Positions 24,771 through 34,031 of a stretch of 64,000 bases of DNA are shown here, piece after piece (the first letter of the stretch is position 1; each line of letters opens with the position of its first letter). The position numbers and the translations under genes were made by a program. Source of the DNA: Sphingomonas sp. BK345 (lineage in GTDB: Bacteria; Pseudomonadota; Alphaproteobacteria; Sphingomonadales; Sphingomonadaceae); contig NZ_JACHZX010000003.1 of assembly GCF_014193845.1 (NCBI RefSeq), positions 806,001-870,000 of the forward strand, written 5' to 3'. The notes beneath the pieces were generated by a model. It saw only the letters and a list, made by a program, of their open reading frames with translations. It was not told the origin of the DNA and did no database searches.

Positions 24771-24833
24771 GGCTACCAACGGAGCCACCTACCGCTCCAG
24801 GCTCCCGCGTGTGCGAAGCCGATGGATCAGTCG

Positions 24834-25109
24834 CTAGGCAGCCCCATCAGGCTGCTGCACCGCGATCAGCTCGAGCACCTGACGCGCGCCCTCGTCGCTC
24901 GCCGCGGCGAGCTTGAGCGGGCGAGCCCCCAACCCGACATCGGCGTTGAGAAAGGCCATCGCGCCGGCGAGGCCGAGCCGCTCGGTCGCGGCGCGGACCA
25001 CCTGACTCTCGCGCGCCGCGCTCTCGGGCGACAATTTGGGGACGCTGCTGGCCGGGCGGAAATAAGGGCGGCGCGGCGGGCGCGGGGCGGGCTGCGGCTG
25101 GTCGCTCAC
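24834..25109 (-). CDS. Small protein with an Xre/MbcA/ParS-type (DUF2384-like) C-terminal domain
   Basis: This 91-residue protein has a proline- and arginine-rich N-terminus (SDQPQPAPRPPRRPYFRP) and a C-terminal segment, VGLGARPLKLAAASDEGARQ then VLELI, that resembles the toxin-binding domain found at the end of Xre and MbcA antitoxins. No helix-turn-helix precedes it. The start is a GTG at 25109 overlapping the stop of the upstream 58-residue gene by 4 nt. Assignment rests on a short motif and is tentative. The neighbour is not a RES-type toxin. Confidence 0.6.
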   Translation of the reverse strand: MSDQPQPAPRPPRRPYFRPASSVPKLSPESAARESQVVRAATERLGLAGAMAFLNADVGLGARPLKLAAASDEGARQVLELIAVQQPDGAA

Positions 25110-25282
25110 GCGGCGACCACCAGGGTCGGGCGAACGACGCCGGCGAGCCACTGCACGTCGGCGATCCGCGCGGCATAGCCCTTCGCGCAGATCCGGTAAG
25201 CGTCCCGACCGCTCGCGTTGGCCGCGTCGGACGCGCGCGCGATCGATATCTGATGGCGGGAGTAGAGTTCGTTGAGGTCCAT
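25106..25282 (-). CDS. Small hypothetical protein (58 aa), first gene of a two-gene operon
   Basis: MDLNELYSRHQISIARASDA opens this short, mildly basic protein, which has a single Cys and a hydrophobic tail (VVRPTLVVAA). A GGGAG Shine-Dalgarno lies 7 nt before the ATG at 25282, and the GTGA overlap with the DUF2384-like gene shows coupled translation. I recognise no family. If the pair is toxin-antitoxin-like, this would be the unknown partner, but nothing in the sequence shows toxicity. Confidence 0.7.
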   Translation of the reverse strand: MDLNELYSRHQISIARASDAANASGRDAYRICAKGYAARIADVQWLAGVVRPTLVVAA

Positions 25283-25557
25283 GTCGGTCTCCCTGCGTGC
25301 AAGCGGGAGCGCGGTCGGTCTCTCAGCTATCCAGGCTCGCGTGGTCAAATCTGGACAGTGGCTATGAGATGGGGTCCCCGCGCCTATCCACAAGGGCTCG
25401 CCATCTTCTGGCGAAATCCGCCGGATGTCGGCGGCCACGCTGCTGCCGCAGAACGAGTGAAGGGCGTAAGTCCCTCAGAAAAAGTCAAATCGTCGGACTG
25501 GCACGGTGTCTGCAAAGCACCTGGCGTCCCCGATCAACGGGGCAGGGAGACACTGCC

Positions 25558-25821
25558 ATGAACGCCACCATCGTCGCCGCTCTCACCAGCCTGATCCTCG
25601 TCGCGCCCGCGCAGGCCGAGCCGACCAGCCCCGCGGCGGCCGCCACCACCACGAGCGCCACCACCGCCGCGACCCGGGCCGAGGGCGGCGTCAAGGCACG
25701 CAACCCCAACACGCGCTACTGCTACAACACCGAGGCGACCGGGTCACACATCATCCAGCGTGCCTGCCACACGCGCGCCGAGTGGAAGGAACTGGGCGTC
25801 AAGGTTCCCGAGAAGCTGTGA
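25558..25821 (+). CDS. Small secreted hypothetical protein
   Basis: This 87-residue protein has a signal peptide (MNATIVAALTSLILVAPAQA), a Thr/Ala-rich linker, and a compact C-terminal domain with two cysteines: RNPNTRYCYNTEATGSHIIQ then RACHTRAEWKELGV. The C...RxCxTRxEW pattern occurs in small secreted proteins of sphingomonads, of unknown role; the two Cys could form a disulphide. GGGAG precedes the ATG at good spacing. It is divergent from the 25282 gene, sharing a 275-nt region in which I see no known operator. Confidence 0.75.
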   Translation: MNATIVAALTSLILVAPAQAEPTSPAAAATTTSATTAATRAEGGVKARNPNTRYCYNTEATGSHIIQRACHTRAEWKELGVKVPEKL

Positions 25822-25844
25822 CGGCCGCCACCGGGCGGACGGGA

Positions 25845-25890
25845 GGGAGCGGCGCCGCGCCGGCCGAGGCGCGCGGCGCCGCCGGCTCCC
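25845..25890. terminator. Long GC-rich hairpin between convergent genes
   Basis: GGGAGCGGCGCCGCGC (25845-25860) pairs with GCGCGCGGCGCCGCC...GGCTCCC (25869-25890), with a small bulge. It sits in the 75-nt gap between two converging genes and may stop transcription in both directions, though neither side has a T run. Confidence 0.45.
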
Positions 25891-25896
25891 CCCGGA

Positions 25897-27048
25897 TCAG
25901 AGCGTCCGCTCGTAGACCTGATAGACCTTGTTGACCTGGCTCTCGATCGCGGTGGCGATCGAGTTCATCCCCTGATTGTCGTCGAGGATCCAGCCGATCT
26001 CGCCCCGCGAGGCACCGTAGTTCGCCACCGACGCCTTGCGGATTGCCTCGATCATCATGAAGGCGAGCTGGCTGGCCAGCCGCGAGGACTGCAGCTCCTT
26101 GCGCACCCCCATCAGCGGCACGCGCATCGTGCGAACGCGCGGCTTGCGCAGCCACAGCAGCAATTTGGCCCAGCCGAACGGGAGCAGGCTGCCGTTCAGC
26201 GGGCGGATCGCCTCGTTGAGGTCCGGCAGCGTGATCATGAACGCCACCGGCCGGCCGTCGACCTCGGCGATGCGGATCAGGTCGTTGAACACGATCGGCT
26301 TGAGCTTGACGCCGACGTCCTTGATTTCCGGCGGGGTGAGCGGGACGAAGCCCCAGTTGTCCGACCAGGCGTCATTGAGGATCTCGAGGATGATCGCGGC
26401 TTCCTCGTCGAAGCGCTTCTTGTTCACCTCGCGCACGACGATGCTCTTGTTGTTCTCGCCCGAACGGATGATCCGCTTCACGATCGGGGGGAACTCCTGC
26501 GTGATGTCGAGCTCGTAGGTGACCAGCTGCTTCGCGGGCTGGTAGCCGGCGCGCTCGATCCATTCGCGATAGACCGGCTTGTGGTGCCCCATCATCACCG
26601 TGGGCGCCTGATCGAAGCCCTGGATCAGCAGCCCCGGCTCTTCCCAGATCGACATGCTGATCGGCCCGAGCGCGCGCACCATGCCCTGCTCGCGCAGCCA
26701 CGCCTCGGCGCGTGCCAGCAGGGCGCGGAAGATGTCCTCGTCCTCGGCATCCATCAGCCCCCACTGCCCGACACCGGGGCCGAAGCCCTGCGCCGCTGGC
26801 ATCTCGAGCGCGAGCGTGTCGATATGCGCCGAGATGCGCCCGACCACGCGGCCGTCACGCCGCGCCAGGAAGAGCTGCGCCTTGGCATGGCTGAACCAGC
26901 CGTTCTTCTCCGGCGTGATCAGCCCCAGCGCCTCGCCCTTGAGCGGCGGGACCCAATAAGGATCGTCGGCGTAGAGGCGGAAGGGAAGGTCGACGAACGC
27001 CTTGCGCTCGCTCTTGGTGGTGACCGGGGTGATGGAGAGATCGGACAT
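25897..27048 (-). CDS. GNAT-like acyltransferase family protein
   Basis: This 383-residue soluble protein starts MSDLSITPVTTKSERKAFVD and contains two acyltransferase-like regions: an N-terminal one (FLARRDGRVVGRISAHID) and a C-terminal one (IRIAEVDGRPVAFMITLPD, then GVRKELQSSRLASQLAFMMI). It matches large conserved bacterial proteins usually annotated as N-acetyltransferases without a known substrate. It diverges from a fatty acid desaturase gene 108 nt away, so a lipid-related role is possible but unproven. Start at the ATG at 27048. Confidence 0.7.
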   Translation of the reverse strand: MSDLSITPVTTKSERKAFVDLPFRLYADDPYWVPPLKGEALGLITPEKNGWFSHAKAQLFLARRDGRVVGRISAHIDTLALEMPAAQGFGPGVGQWGLMDAEDEDIFRALLARAEAWLREQGMVRALGPISMSIWEEPGLLIQGFDQAPTVMMGHHKPVYREWIERAGYQPAKQLVTYELDITQEFPPIVKRIIRSGENNKSIVVREVNKKRFDEEAAIILEILNDAWSDNWGFVPLTPPEIKDVGVKLKPIVFNDLIRIAEVDGRPVAFMITLPDLNEAIRPLNGSLLPFGWAKLLLWLRKPRVRTMRVPLMGVRKELQSSRLASQLAFMMIEAIRKASVANYGASRGEIGWILDDNQGMNSIATAIESQVNKVYQVYERTL

Positions 27049-27156
27049 GGCGCTCGCCCGTAAACGGAGAAACCGATCATAGCGAGCGAGCTTTTACTGG
27101 CAACGGGGAGCGCGCGCGTCCTGTAAAGGTCACGCTGTCGCCACTATGTTGGGGCA

Positions 27157-28260
27157 ATGAACAGCGCCATGAACACGATGACCTTCGAGAGCCGGGGCGA
27201 GAACGCGGCCACCGCGCCTGTGGCGACACGGGCGGCGGTCGCGGACGACAAGGCGATGCTGCGCGCCGCCGCCGAGCTCACCCGCGACCTCGTGCAGCCG
27301 CGCCCCGCGCTCTACTGGGCCGACCTGATCGGGTCCGCGGTGGTCGGCTATGCCGCGCTCGCCGTCGCGGTGACCGTCGCCTCCACCGGCTGGGCGGTCC
27401 TCGCCGGGGTCGTCGCGGTGCTCGCCCTGTATCGCGGGATGAGCATGATCCACGAGATCAGCCACATCAAGCATGCCGCGGTGCCGGGCTTCCGCGCCGG
27501 CTGGAACGCGCTGATCGGCGTGCCGATGATGATCCCTTCGTTCATGTACGAGGGCGTCCATAACCTGCACCATGCCAAGACGCGCTACGGCACCTCGGAG
27601 GATCCCGAATACCTCCCGCTGGCGCTGATGCGCCCATGGACCCTGCCGGTCTTCATCCTGGTGTCGGCGCTGGCACCGATCGGCCTGCTGATCCGCTACG
27701 CGCTGCTCGCGCCGGTGTCGGCGCTGTCGCCGCGGCTGCGCGAGGCGGTGGTGGCGCGCTACTCGGCGCTGTCGATCAACCCGCACTTCCGTCGTCGTGC
27801 GCCGCAGGGCGAGGAGAAGGCCCGGTGGACCCGCTGGGAGATCGGCACCTCGCTGTGGGCGATCGCTCTGCTGACGCTGACCGCCACGGGCGCGGTGTCG
27901 GTCAAGGCGTTCGCGATCTTCCTGGCGGTCGGCTCAGGGGTCGCGCTGATCAACCAGGTGCGCACCTTGGTGGCGCATCTGTGGGAGAATGAGGGCGAGC
28001 CGATGAGCGTCACCGCCCAGTATCTCGATACGGTCAACGTGCCGCCGCCCGCGATGCTGCCGGTGCTGTGGGCGCCGGTGGGGCTGCGGTACCACGCGCT
28101 ACACCACCTGCTGCCGGGGTTGCCGTATCACGCGCTGGCAGAGGCGCACCGCCGTATTTCCGGCGTGCTGGAGCAGGATTCGCCTTATCACAGGGCGAAC
28201 TACGCCGGCCTGCCGGGGCTGGTGGGCAAGCTCGCCGCGGCGACGATGCGGGGGCGGTGA
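27157..28260 (+). CDS. Fatty acid desaturase family protein
   Basis: This 367-residue integral-membrane di-iron protein has the three histidine clusters expected of desaturases or hydroxylases: HEISHIKH, HNLHHAKTRYGTSEDPEYLP and, near the C-terminus, RYHALHHLLPGLPYHALAEAH. Hydrophobic pairs flank them (VVGYAALAVAVTVASTGWAVLAGVVAVLA; LPVFILVSALAPIGLLIRYA). The substrate is not evident; sphingolipid or phospholipid acyl chains are both plausible in a sphingomonad. The ATG at 27157 has GGGG 6 nt upstream. Confidence 0.9.
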   Translation: MNSAMNTMTFESRGENAATAPVATRAAVADDKAMLRAAAELTRDLVQPRPALYWADLIGSAVVGYAALAVAVTVASTGWAVLAGVVAVLALYRGMSMIHEISHIKHAAVPGFRAGWNALIGVPMMIPSFMYEGVHNLHHAKTRYGTSEDPEYLPLALMRPWTLPVFILVSALAPIGLLIRYALLAPVSALSPRLREAVVARYSALSINPHFRRRAPQGEEKARWTRWEIGTSLWAIALLTLTATGAVSVKAFAIFLAVGSGVALINQVRTLVAHLWENEGEPMSVTAQYLDTVNVPPPAMLPVLWAPVGLRYHALHHLLPGLPYHALAEAHRRISGVLEQDSPYHRANYAGLPGLVGKLAAATMRGR

Positions 28261-28308
28261 GCGGGGGCAGCAGCGAGACCTGCCGCCTTTTTCCCGGTCC
28301 CCCGCCTA

Positions 28309-28406
28309 GCGTCATCCTGAACTTGTTTCAGGATCCACCCAGCCCTAGCATCACCGATCGCGGCACCTGCGGGACGGTTGATCCTGAAACAAGTTCAGGA
28401 TGACGG
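28309..28406. repeat. Paired palindromic repeat (BIME-like), family B
   Basis: The left arm (28309-28340, TCATCCTGAACTTGTTTCAG core) and the right arm (28376-28406, ATCCTGAAACAAGTTCAGGA core) are inverted copies with 35 nt between. A lone TGTTCCTGCGGACGCAGGAA arm follows at about 28439. Both lie between converging genes. Confidence 0.85.
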
Positions 28407-28533
28407 CAGTGTGAGATGACGGCCTCGCTGCCCTCGGCCGTGTTCCTGCGGACGCAGGAACCCAGCGCCATGAAGGTCACCGTCCTCCGCCCCCGACTCC
28501 AGCGTGCACAGGAGAACGGGCACGACCACGTCT

Positions 28534-29628
28534 CTACTCTTCCGTCCGCAACAGCACCGCCTCGCCGATCAGCAGGAACAGCAGGAACGGTGCCCAGGCG
28601 GCGAGAAAGGGCGGGTAGGCGCCGAGATTGCCCATCGCCAGGGCGAACTTGTCCGCCATGAAATAGGCGAAGCCGAGCGCCATGCCGATCACCGCGCGGA
28701 CGAACAGCGCGCCCGATCGCGCGATGCCGAACGCCGCCACCGCGCCGAGCAGCGGCATCAGCACCGAGGACAGCGGCCCCGAGAGCTTGTGCCACAGCAC
28801 GCCCTCGAGCGACTTGGTGGGCCTCCCCGCTTCCTCCAGGTCGGAGATCGCGGCGCGCAGCCCGGCGAAGGACAGCGCGTCCCCGTCGACGTTGGCGAGC
28901 GTGAACTGGTCGGGGGTGACGCCGCGCGCCACCACCACCGCGCCGAGCGGGGTGAGCGCCCCAGAGGCGACGTCGAAGCGCTTGGCCGGCCACACCTTCC
29001 AGCCGTCGCCCTGGCGCAGGCCGTTGGGCGCGGTGATCAGCCCGCGCAGCCCGCCGTCGGGGTTGCGCTCGTAGACGGTGACGCCACCCAGCCGCGCCGC
29101 CTCGCCGCGCCCGCTGATCCGGTCCGCCGAGATCAAATTGTTGTCGGCGCGTACCCAGACGTTGGCGCGATCGCCGCGGTCGAGCGGCATCGCGCCGTAA
29201 TTGACCTTCTGCCACGCGCTCAGCTCGGCGGTGGCGCGGCTGACGACGCGATCGTTGAAGGCGAAGGTGACGAGCGCGATGCCGACGCTGGCGATCACCA
29301 GCGGCGCCAGCACCTGATGCGCCGAGAGGCCCGAGGCCTTGAGCGCCACCACCTCGCTGTTGGCGTTCATCGTGATCAGCGTCAGCACCGTGCCGAGCAG
29401 CACCGAGAAGGGCAGGAAGGTCGAGATGATCTGCGGTGCGCGCAGCGAGACGTAGCGCCACACCTCGGCATCGCCGTTGCCCGCGGTGGCGAGGATCCGC
29501 CCGCTTTCGCTCAGCAGGTCGAGCGTCTGCAACACCAGCACCAGCCCGAACAGGATGCCGAAGGTGCGCGTCAGGAACAGCCGCGCCATGTAGACGGCGA
29601 CGGTGCGCGAGGGGAAGAAGGCGCTCAC
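28534..29628 (-). CDS. lptG: LPS export ABC transporter permease LptG
   Basis: This 364-residue inner-membrane permease has two N-terminal helices (VYMARLFLTRTFGILFGLVLVLQTLDLLS; ISTFLPFSVLLGTVLTLITM), a periplasmic beta-jellyroll domain of about 150 residues, and C-terminal helices (VLMPLLGAVAAFGIARSGALFVRAVIGMALGFAYFMADKFALAMG). With LptF and LptB it extracts lipopolysaccharide from the inner membrane. The GTG at 29628 overlaps the lptF stop by 4 nt. Sphingomonads with glycosphingolipids in place of LPS retain these genes, so the true cargo here may differ. Confidence 0.93.
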   Translation of the reverse strand: MSAFFPSRTVAVYMARLFLTRTFGILFGLVLVLQTLDLLSESGRILATAGNGDAEVWRYVSLRAPQIISTFLPFSVLLGTVLTLITMNANSEVVALKASGLSAHQVLAPLVIASVGIALVTFAFNDRVVSRATAELSAWQKVNYGAMPLDRGDRANVWVRADNNLISADRISGRGEAARLGGVTVYERNPDGGLRGLITAPNGLRQGDGWKVWPAKRFDVASGALTPLGAVVVARGVTPDQFTLANVDGDALSFAGLRAAISDLEEAGRPTKSLEGVLWHKLSGPLSSVLMPLLGAVAAFGIARSGALFVRAVIGMALGFAYFMADKFALAMGNLGAYPPFLAAWAPFLLFLLIGEAVLLRTEE

Positions 29629-30827
29629 GCGCGCGCCTCCTTGCGGCGGCGGCCGGGCAGGTAGCGCGCCACCATCGCCCAGGCCTTGCCGAAGAAGCGC
29701 TCCAGCGCGCCGATGGGCTGGCCGCCCGGGACATAGGCGAGCGTGTAATACATCCACAGGATCAGCGCGCCGAACAGCAGGAACGGCACCCAGAGCGCGA
29801 TCAGCGGGTCGACCGCGCCGCGCTCGCCCACCGCCGCGGCATATTGATTGATCTTGTGATAGGTCACCACCATCACGATCGACAGGAACACGCCCAGCGC
29901 CGAGCTGGATCGCTTCGGCGGCACACCGAGCGACACCGCGAGCAGCGGCAGCAGGAACATCATCGCCACCTCGACGACGCGGAAGTGGAACTCGGCGCGG
30001 CTGCCGTCGCGCTGCGCCTCGCTCGCGTTGCGCGCGTGGCCGAGCTGGGCGAGCTGGGGCAGCGTATATTCCAGGTTCTTGCCGCCGCGCGTGCGGAAGC
30101 TCTCGAAGCGCGGCAGGTTGATGGGCAGGTCGTGCGAGCTGAAGGTCAGCACGCGCGGCGTCGGGAAGTCGGGGCGATTGTGGATCAGCGTGCCGTCGGT
30201 GAGGCGGAAGATGATCACGTTCGGATCGTCGGTGGCCAGGAACTGCCCGGTCTCGGCGGTGACGCCGGCCCAGTCGTTGCGCGGGGTCAGCGCGTGGAGG
30301 AAGATGCCCGAGAGCCGCCGACCGCTGTCCTGGCTGCGCTCGATCCGCAGCGTGATGCGATCGCCCAGATGGGTGAACTCGCCCACCTTGATCGAGGCGC
30401 CGAGCGCGCCGGTGCGCAGCTCGAAGCGCAGCTTCTCGTAATTGTAGCGCGCCAGCGGCTGGACATAGCCGACAATGGCGATGTTCAGCGCGGCGAGGAT
30501 GATCGCGTACATATAGGGCACGCGCAGCAGCCGCGAGTAGCTCATGCCGACGCCGCGCATCACGTCGAGCTCGCTCGAGGTGGCGATGCGGCGGAACGCG
30601 AGCAGCACGCCCAGCATCAACCCGATCGGGATGCCCAGCCCGAGATACTCGGGCAGCAGGTTGGCCAGCATCTTCCACACCACGCTCACCGGGCCGCCCT
30701 GGGTGATGACGAAGTCGAACAGGCGGCCGATCCGGTCGAGGATCAGCAGCATGGAGGCGATCAGCAAGGTGGCGAACAGCGGCAGCGCGATCAGCCGGGC
30801 CATGTAGCGGTCGATCGAGGTGAACAA
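29625..30827 (-). CDS. lptF: LPS export ABC transporter permease LptF
   Basis: This 400-residue paralogue of LptG has the same layout: FTSIDRYMARLIALPLFATLLIASMLLILDRIGRLFDFV, then LGLGIPIGLMLGVLLAFRRIATSSELDVMRGVGMS, a periplasmic domain, and C-terminal helices (FHFRVVEVAMMFLLPLLAVSLGVPPKRSSS). The start is taken as the TTG at 30827 because homologues begin with a similar TSIDRY sequence; an ATG at 30803 is the alternative. No Shine-Dalgarno is seen. The 275 nt upstream, toward the transposase remnant, hold no gene that I can support. Confidence 0.92.
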   Translation of the reverse strand: MFTSIDRYMARLIALPLFATLLIASMLLILDRIGRLFDFVITQGGPVSVVWKMLANLLPEYLGLGIPIGLMLGVLLAFRRIATSSELDVMRGVGMSYSRLLRVPYMYAIILAALNIAIVGYVQPLARYNYEKLRFELRTGALGASIKVGEFTHLGDRITLRIERSQDSGRRLSGIFLHALTPRNDWAGVTAETGQFLATDDPNVIIFRLTDGTLIHNRPDFPTPRVLTFSSHDLPINLPRFESFRTRGGKNLEYTLPQLAQLGHARNASEAQRDGSRAEFHFRVVEVAMMFLLPLLAVSLGVPPKRSSSALGVFLSIVMVVTYHKINQYAAAVGERGAVDPLIALWVPFLLFGALILWMYYTLAYVPGGQPIGALERFFGKAWAMVARYLPGRRRKEARA

Positions 30828-31102
30828 GGTGCGGCGCTGCCCCGTGGCGTCGGGCGGTGAAGGCCCTGGTGAGGCTGCGGCTATACGGGCCCGCGGCGCG
30901 CGCGTCAGCAGCGAAAAGCGTGGCGGTGCACGGGAATGTGGGGCGAGTCGGGCCCAGCTCCTCCCCTTGAAGGATTCCGTTGCGGAGCGAGGGTACCGCG
31001 GCGGATATCAAGGTAATCGGCGATGGATGAGACAAGCCGCGGCCTATGAGGCGACTGGCTGAGCGCTGCGCGGGGGCGGTGCGGGTGCGGTGTCGCGCCG
31101 GA

Positions 31103-32013
31103 TCAGTCAGCGGTGAGGATGGCGGCGCGCCTGAGATTGTAGATGGTGGCAAAAGCGAGAAAGTCTGCGGTGTTGCCTTGTAGGGAGAGGCATCGGGTGC
31201 TGGCCTTGCCATAAAGACGCTTCATCGCGCTGAAGGACGGCTTCGACGGGCGCGCGTCGGCGGGCGATGAGGTTGCTTCGCCGGGCCTGCCAGGGTGGCA
31301 GCACGGGCTTGTAGCGGTGGCGGCGCGCCTGCCCTTCATAGGCGCGGTCGGCATGGACCACCGCCTCGTCGCCCGTGACAAGCGCATCGGCCCGCTCGAC
31401 ATCCTGGACCCTGGCCGAGGTGAAGGCGAGCGTGCGGATGAGGCCCGAGCCTTCGTCGATGCCGATGTGGAAGCGATATCCGAACACCGGTTTGCCGTCC
31501 TTGCGGGTCCAGTCGGCGCCTGGCTCGCCGGGATGCGGGTCGCCCGGCGCGATCCCGTCTCCACGCAAGGGCCAGCGTATCCTCTTGACCACCGATGCAT
31601 CGAGGATCGAGCCCCGGCGCAGACACTGTCCTTGCGCAGCGAGCTGCCGGTTGATCTCGGCAAGCAGCCCTCCGATACCCCCGACGCGGCCGCTGCGGTA
31701 CCGAACCGGCACAGCGTCGCCTGTACGGCGTCCCTGCGTCCAGCGCGAGGCCGCAGAACCGCCGGAACGACAACCGGTCGAGCAGCGGTTCCTCCAGATC
31801 CGGGTCTGGCAGGTCATGCAACGCCTGCAGATACAGCGCCTTCAGCATCGCCAGCGCCGCATGAGGCGGACGACTTGTCCGTCCTGGCCGCGGTGACGAG
31901 ACCAACGGCTCCAGCTGGCTCCAGTCGACCAGACGCTCAATCCCCGCCAGCTTCGCATTTGACCCCAGGCGCGGATCGATCAATGCATCCACCAACGATC
32001 GCTGCTCGACCAT
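31103..32013 (-). pseudogene. IS5-family transposase, decayed by several frameshifts
   Basis: Three reading frames together spell an IS5-type transposase. The N-terminus (MVEQRSLVDALIDPRLG from 32013, preceded by GGGAG) runs to LLDRLSFRRFCGLALDAGTP. A second frame briefly gives TLCRFGTAAAASGVSEG, and a third gives LLAEINRQLAAQG and EPGADWTRKDGKPVFGYRFH. The frame changes again for AMKRLYGKASTRCLSLQG at the end. At least three frameshifts are needed, so it is dead. I could not identify convincing terminal inverted repeats or a target duplication. Confidence 0.85.
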
Positions 32014-32118
32014 CGCCCGTACTCCCTTTCCCACAGGGGATCCCGTCACCTCGCATCATGCCAGAGGTTTCGCCGAGGAATCCCCCCAGGCGGAGGAGCA
32101 GATGCAGCGCCGGCGACC

Positions 32119-33297
32119 TCACAGCACCTCGAACAACCCCGCCGCGCCCATGCCGCCGCCGACGCACATCGTCACCACGACGTACTTCGCACCGCGGCGC
32201 TTGCCCTCGATCAGCGCATGGCCGGTCATGCGCGCGCCCGACATGCCATAGGGATGGCCGATCGAGATCGCGCCGCCGTTCACGTTGAGGAGCTCGTTGG
32301 GGATGCCAAGCTTGTCGCGGCAGTAGAGCACCTGCACCGCGAACGCCTCGTTGAGCTCCCACAGCCCGATGTCGTCCATCGTCAGCCCGTTCTTCTCGAG
32401 CAGCTTGGGGATGGCATAGACCGGGCCGATCCCCATCTCGTCGGGCTTGGTGCCCGCCACCGCCATGCCGACGTAGCGGCCGAGCGGGGTGAGCCCGCGC
32501 CGTTCGGCGAGCCGTTCCTCCATCAGCACGCTGGCCGAGGCGCCGTCGGACAGCTGCGAGGCGTTGCCGGCGGTGACGTGGCGGTCCGGCCCCACCACCG
32601 GCTTGAGTGCGCGCAGCCCCTCGATCGTGGTGTCGGCGCGGTTGCCCTCGTCGCGCGACAGCGTCACCTGCTCGTGGCTGACCTCCTTGGTCTCCTTGTT
32701 CACGTTGGCCTTGGTGGCGGTGACCGCGACGATCTCGTCGTCGAACCGGCCCGCCGCCTGCGCCGCCGCGGTGCGCTGCTGCGACTGGAGCCCGTATTGG
32801 TCCTGCGCCTCGCGATCGATGCCGTAGCGATCGGCGACGATCTCGGCGGTCTGGAGCATCGGCATGTAGATGTCATTGTGCATCGCCAGTAGCTCCTTGT
32901 CGGGCGCGACACGCATCTCGGGAGTCTGGACGAGGCTGATGCTCTCGACCCCGCCGCCGATCGTCACGTCCATCCCGTCGACGACGATCTGCTTGGCCGC
33001 GATCGCGATCGCCATCAGTCCGCTGGCGCACTGGCGGTCGACCGACATGCCGGGCACGCTGGTCGGCAACCCGGCGCGCAGCAGGCTGGTGCGCGCGATG
33101 TTGCTCGCCTGATGCCCCTGCTGGAGCGCGGCGCCAAGGATCACGTCCTCGATCTCGGCACGGTCGACCCCGGCGCGCTCGACCGCGGCGGCGATGGCGT
33201 GGTGCGCAAGCGTCGGCGAGGGCGTGTTGTTGAACGCGCCGCGATAGGCGCGGCCGATCGGGGTGCGGGCGGTGGAGACGATGACGGCGGAGCGCAT
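32119..33297 (-). CDS. Thiolase family acetyl-CoA C-acyltransferase
   Basis: This 392-residue cytosolic thiolase cleaves or forms beta-ketoacyl-CoA. The acyl-accepting Cys is C90 in [14 protein letters not shown]; the C-terminal [11 protein letters not shown] provides the catalytic His, and [15 protein letters not shown] the second active-site Cys. The start [20 protein letters not shown] is canonical. It is close to FadA/acetyl-CoA acetyltransferase types; chain-length preference is not decidable by eye. A MaoC hydratase lies upstream on the same strand, consistent with a beta-oxidation group. Confidence 0.93.
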   Translation of the reverse strand: MRSAVIVSTARTPIGRAYRGAFNNTPSPTLAHHAIAAAVERAGVDRAEIEDVILGAALQQGHQASNIARTSLLRAGLPTSVPGMSVDRQCASGLMAIAIAAKQIVVDGMDVTIGGGVESISLVQTPEMRVAPDKELLAMHNDIYMPMLQTAEIVADRYGIDREAQDQYGLQSQQRTAAAQAAGRFDDEIVAVTATKANVNKETKEVSHEQVTLSRDEGNRADTTIEGLRALKPVVGPDRHVTAGNASQLSDGASASVLMEERLAERRGLTPLGRYVGMAVAGTKPDEMGIGPVYAIPKLLEKNGLTMDDIGLWELNEAFAVQVLYCRDKLGIPNELLNVNGGAISIGHPYGMSGARMTGHALIEGKRRGAKYVVVTMCVGGGMGAAGLFEVL

Positions 33298-33361
33298 GGG
33301 TGAGGTCCTTGAGTGAGGGTCGGGCAGGGGGTGAGGTTCGAGGCAGCCGTTGCACTCACTG

Positions 33362-33460
33362 CCGTCATCCCGGACTTGGTCCGGGATCCACCCGTCCGCG
33401 CGCCAGACGGCGGATGAGTATGGGGCCCGGTGGATCCCGGACCAAGTCCGGGATGACGGA
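33362..33460. repeat. Paired palindromic repeat (BIME-like), family A
   Basis: The left arm (33362-33390, TCATCCCGGACTTGGTCCGG core) and the right arm (33429-33460, inverted) are separated by 38 nt. The pair lies between the thiolase and MaoC genes on one strand, so they may not share a transcript. Confidence 0.85.
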
Positions 33461-33483
33461 AGGGGGAAGGCAGGGCACTTCCC

Positions 33484-33933
33484 TCACACGAACACCTGCG
33501 TGATCCACTCCGCCACCATCGCTGGCTTGTCCTGCCCCTCAATCTCGACCGTGGTGGCGGTGGTGTACTGGTAAACCCCCTGCCGCTTCTCGGCGAAGTC
33601 GGCCAGTACCGAGCGCGCGCGCACCCGCGATCCCGACGGCACCGGCGCGAGGAAGCGCACCTTGTTGCCCCCGTAGTTCACCCCCATGGTGACACCGTCG
33701 AGCCGCGGCGCGTCGGGGGTGCGTGCCGCCAGCAGCGGCAGCAGCGACAGCGTCAGGAAACCGTGCGCGATCGTCGTGCCGAACGGCGTCTGCGCCGCGC
33801 GTTCGGGATCGACGTGGATGAACTGGTGGTCGCCGGTCGCCTCGGCGAAGCGATCGATCATCGCCTGCGTCACCTCGACCCAGTCGGAGACGCTCTCGCG
33901 CCCGACCGCCTGGCTCATCTCCTCGGCCGTCAC
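33484..33933 (-). CDS. MaoC family (R)-specific enoyl-CoA hydratase/dehydratase
   Basis: This 149-residue hot-dog fold protein carries the hydratase motif DRFAEATGDHQFIHVDPERAAQTPFGTTIAHGFLTLSLLPLL, with the catalytic Asp and His. It matches MaoC-like hydratases acting on acyl-CoA or related thioesters. The GTG start at 33933 has GGAGGGG at the right distance; an ATG at 33918 is less well placed. It is divergent from putA. Confidence 0.9.
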   Translation of the reverse strand: MTAEEMSQAVGRESVSDWVEVTQAMIDRFAEATGDHQFIHVDPERAAQTPFGTTIAHGFLTLSLLPLLAARTPDAPRLDGVTMGVNYGGNKVRFLAPVPSGSRVRARSVLADFAEKRQGVYQYTTATTVEIEGQDKPAMVAEWITQVFV

Positions 33934-34031
33934 CGCGATTCCCCTCCGCCATGCGACGCGCTACAGCGCGCGCATCTGTCTAGGCCCGGCCCTGCCGTGC
34001 CCGCAAGACACAACGAACCGAAAGCACGAAG

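Noticed and set aside
24834-25109. RES-Xre toxin-antitoxin system
   Set aside because: The partner gene is a 58-residue protein without RES motifs, and the DUF2384-like protein lacks a helix-turn-helix, so the named system is not supported.
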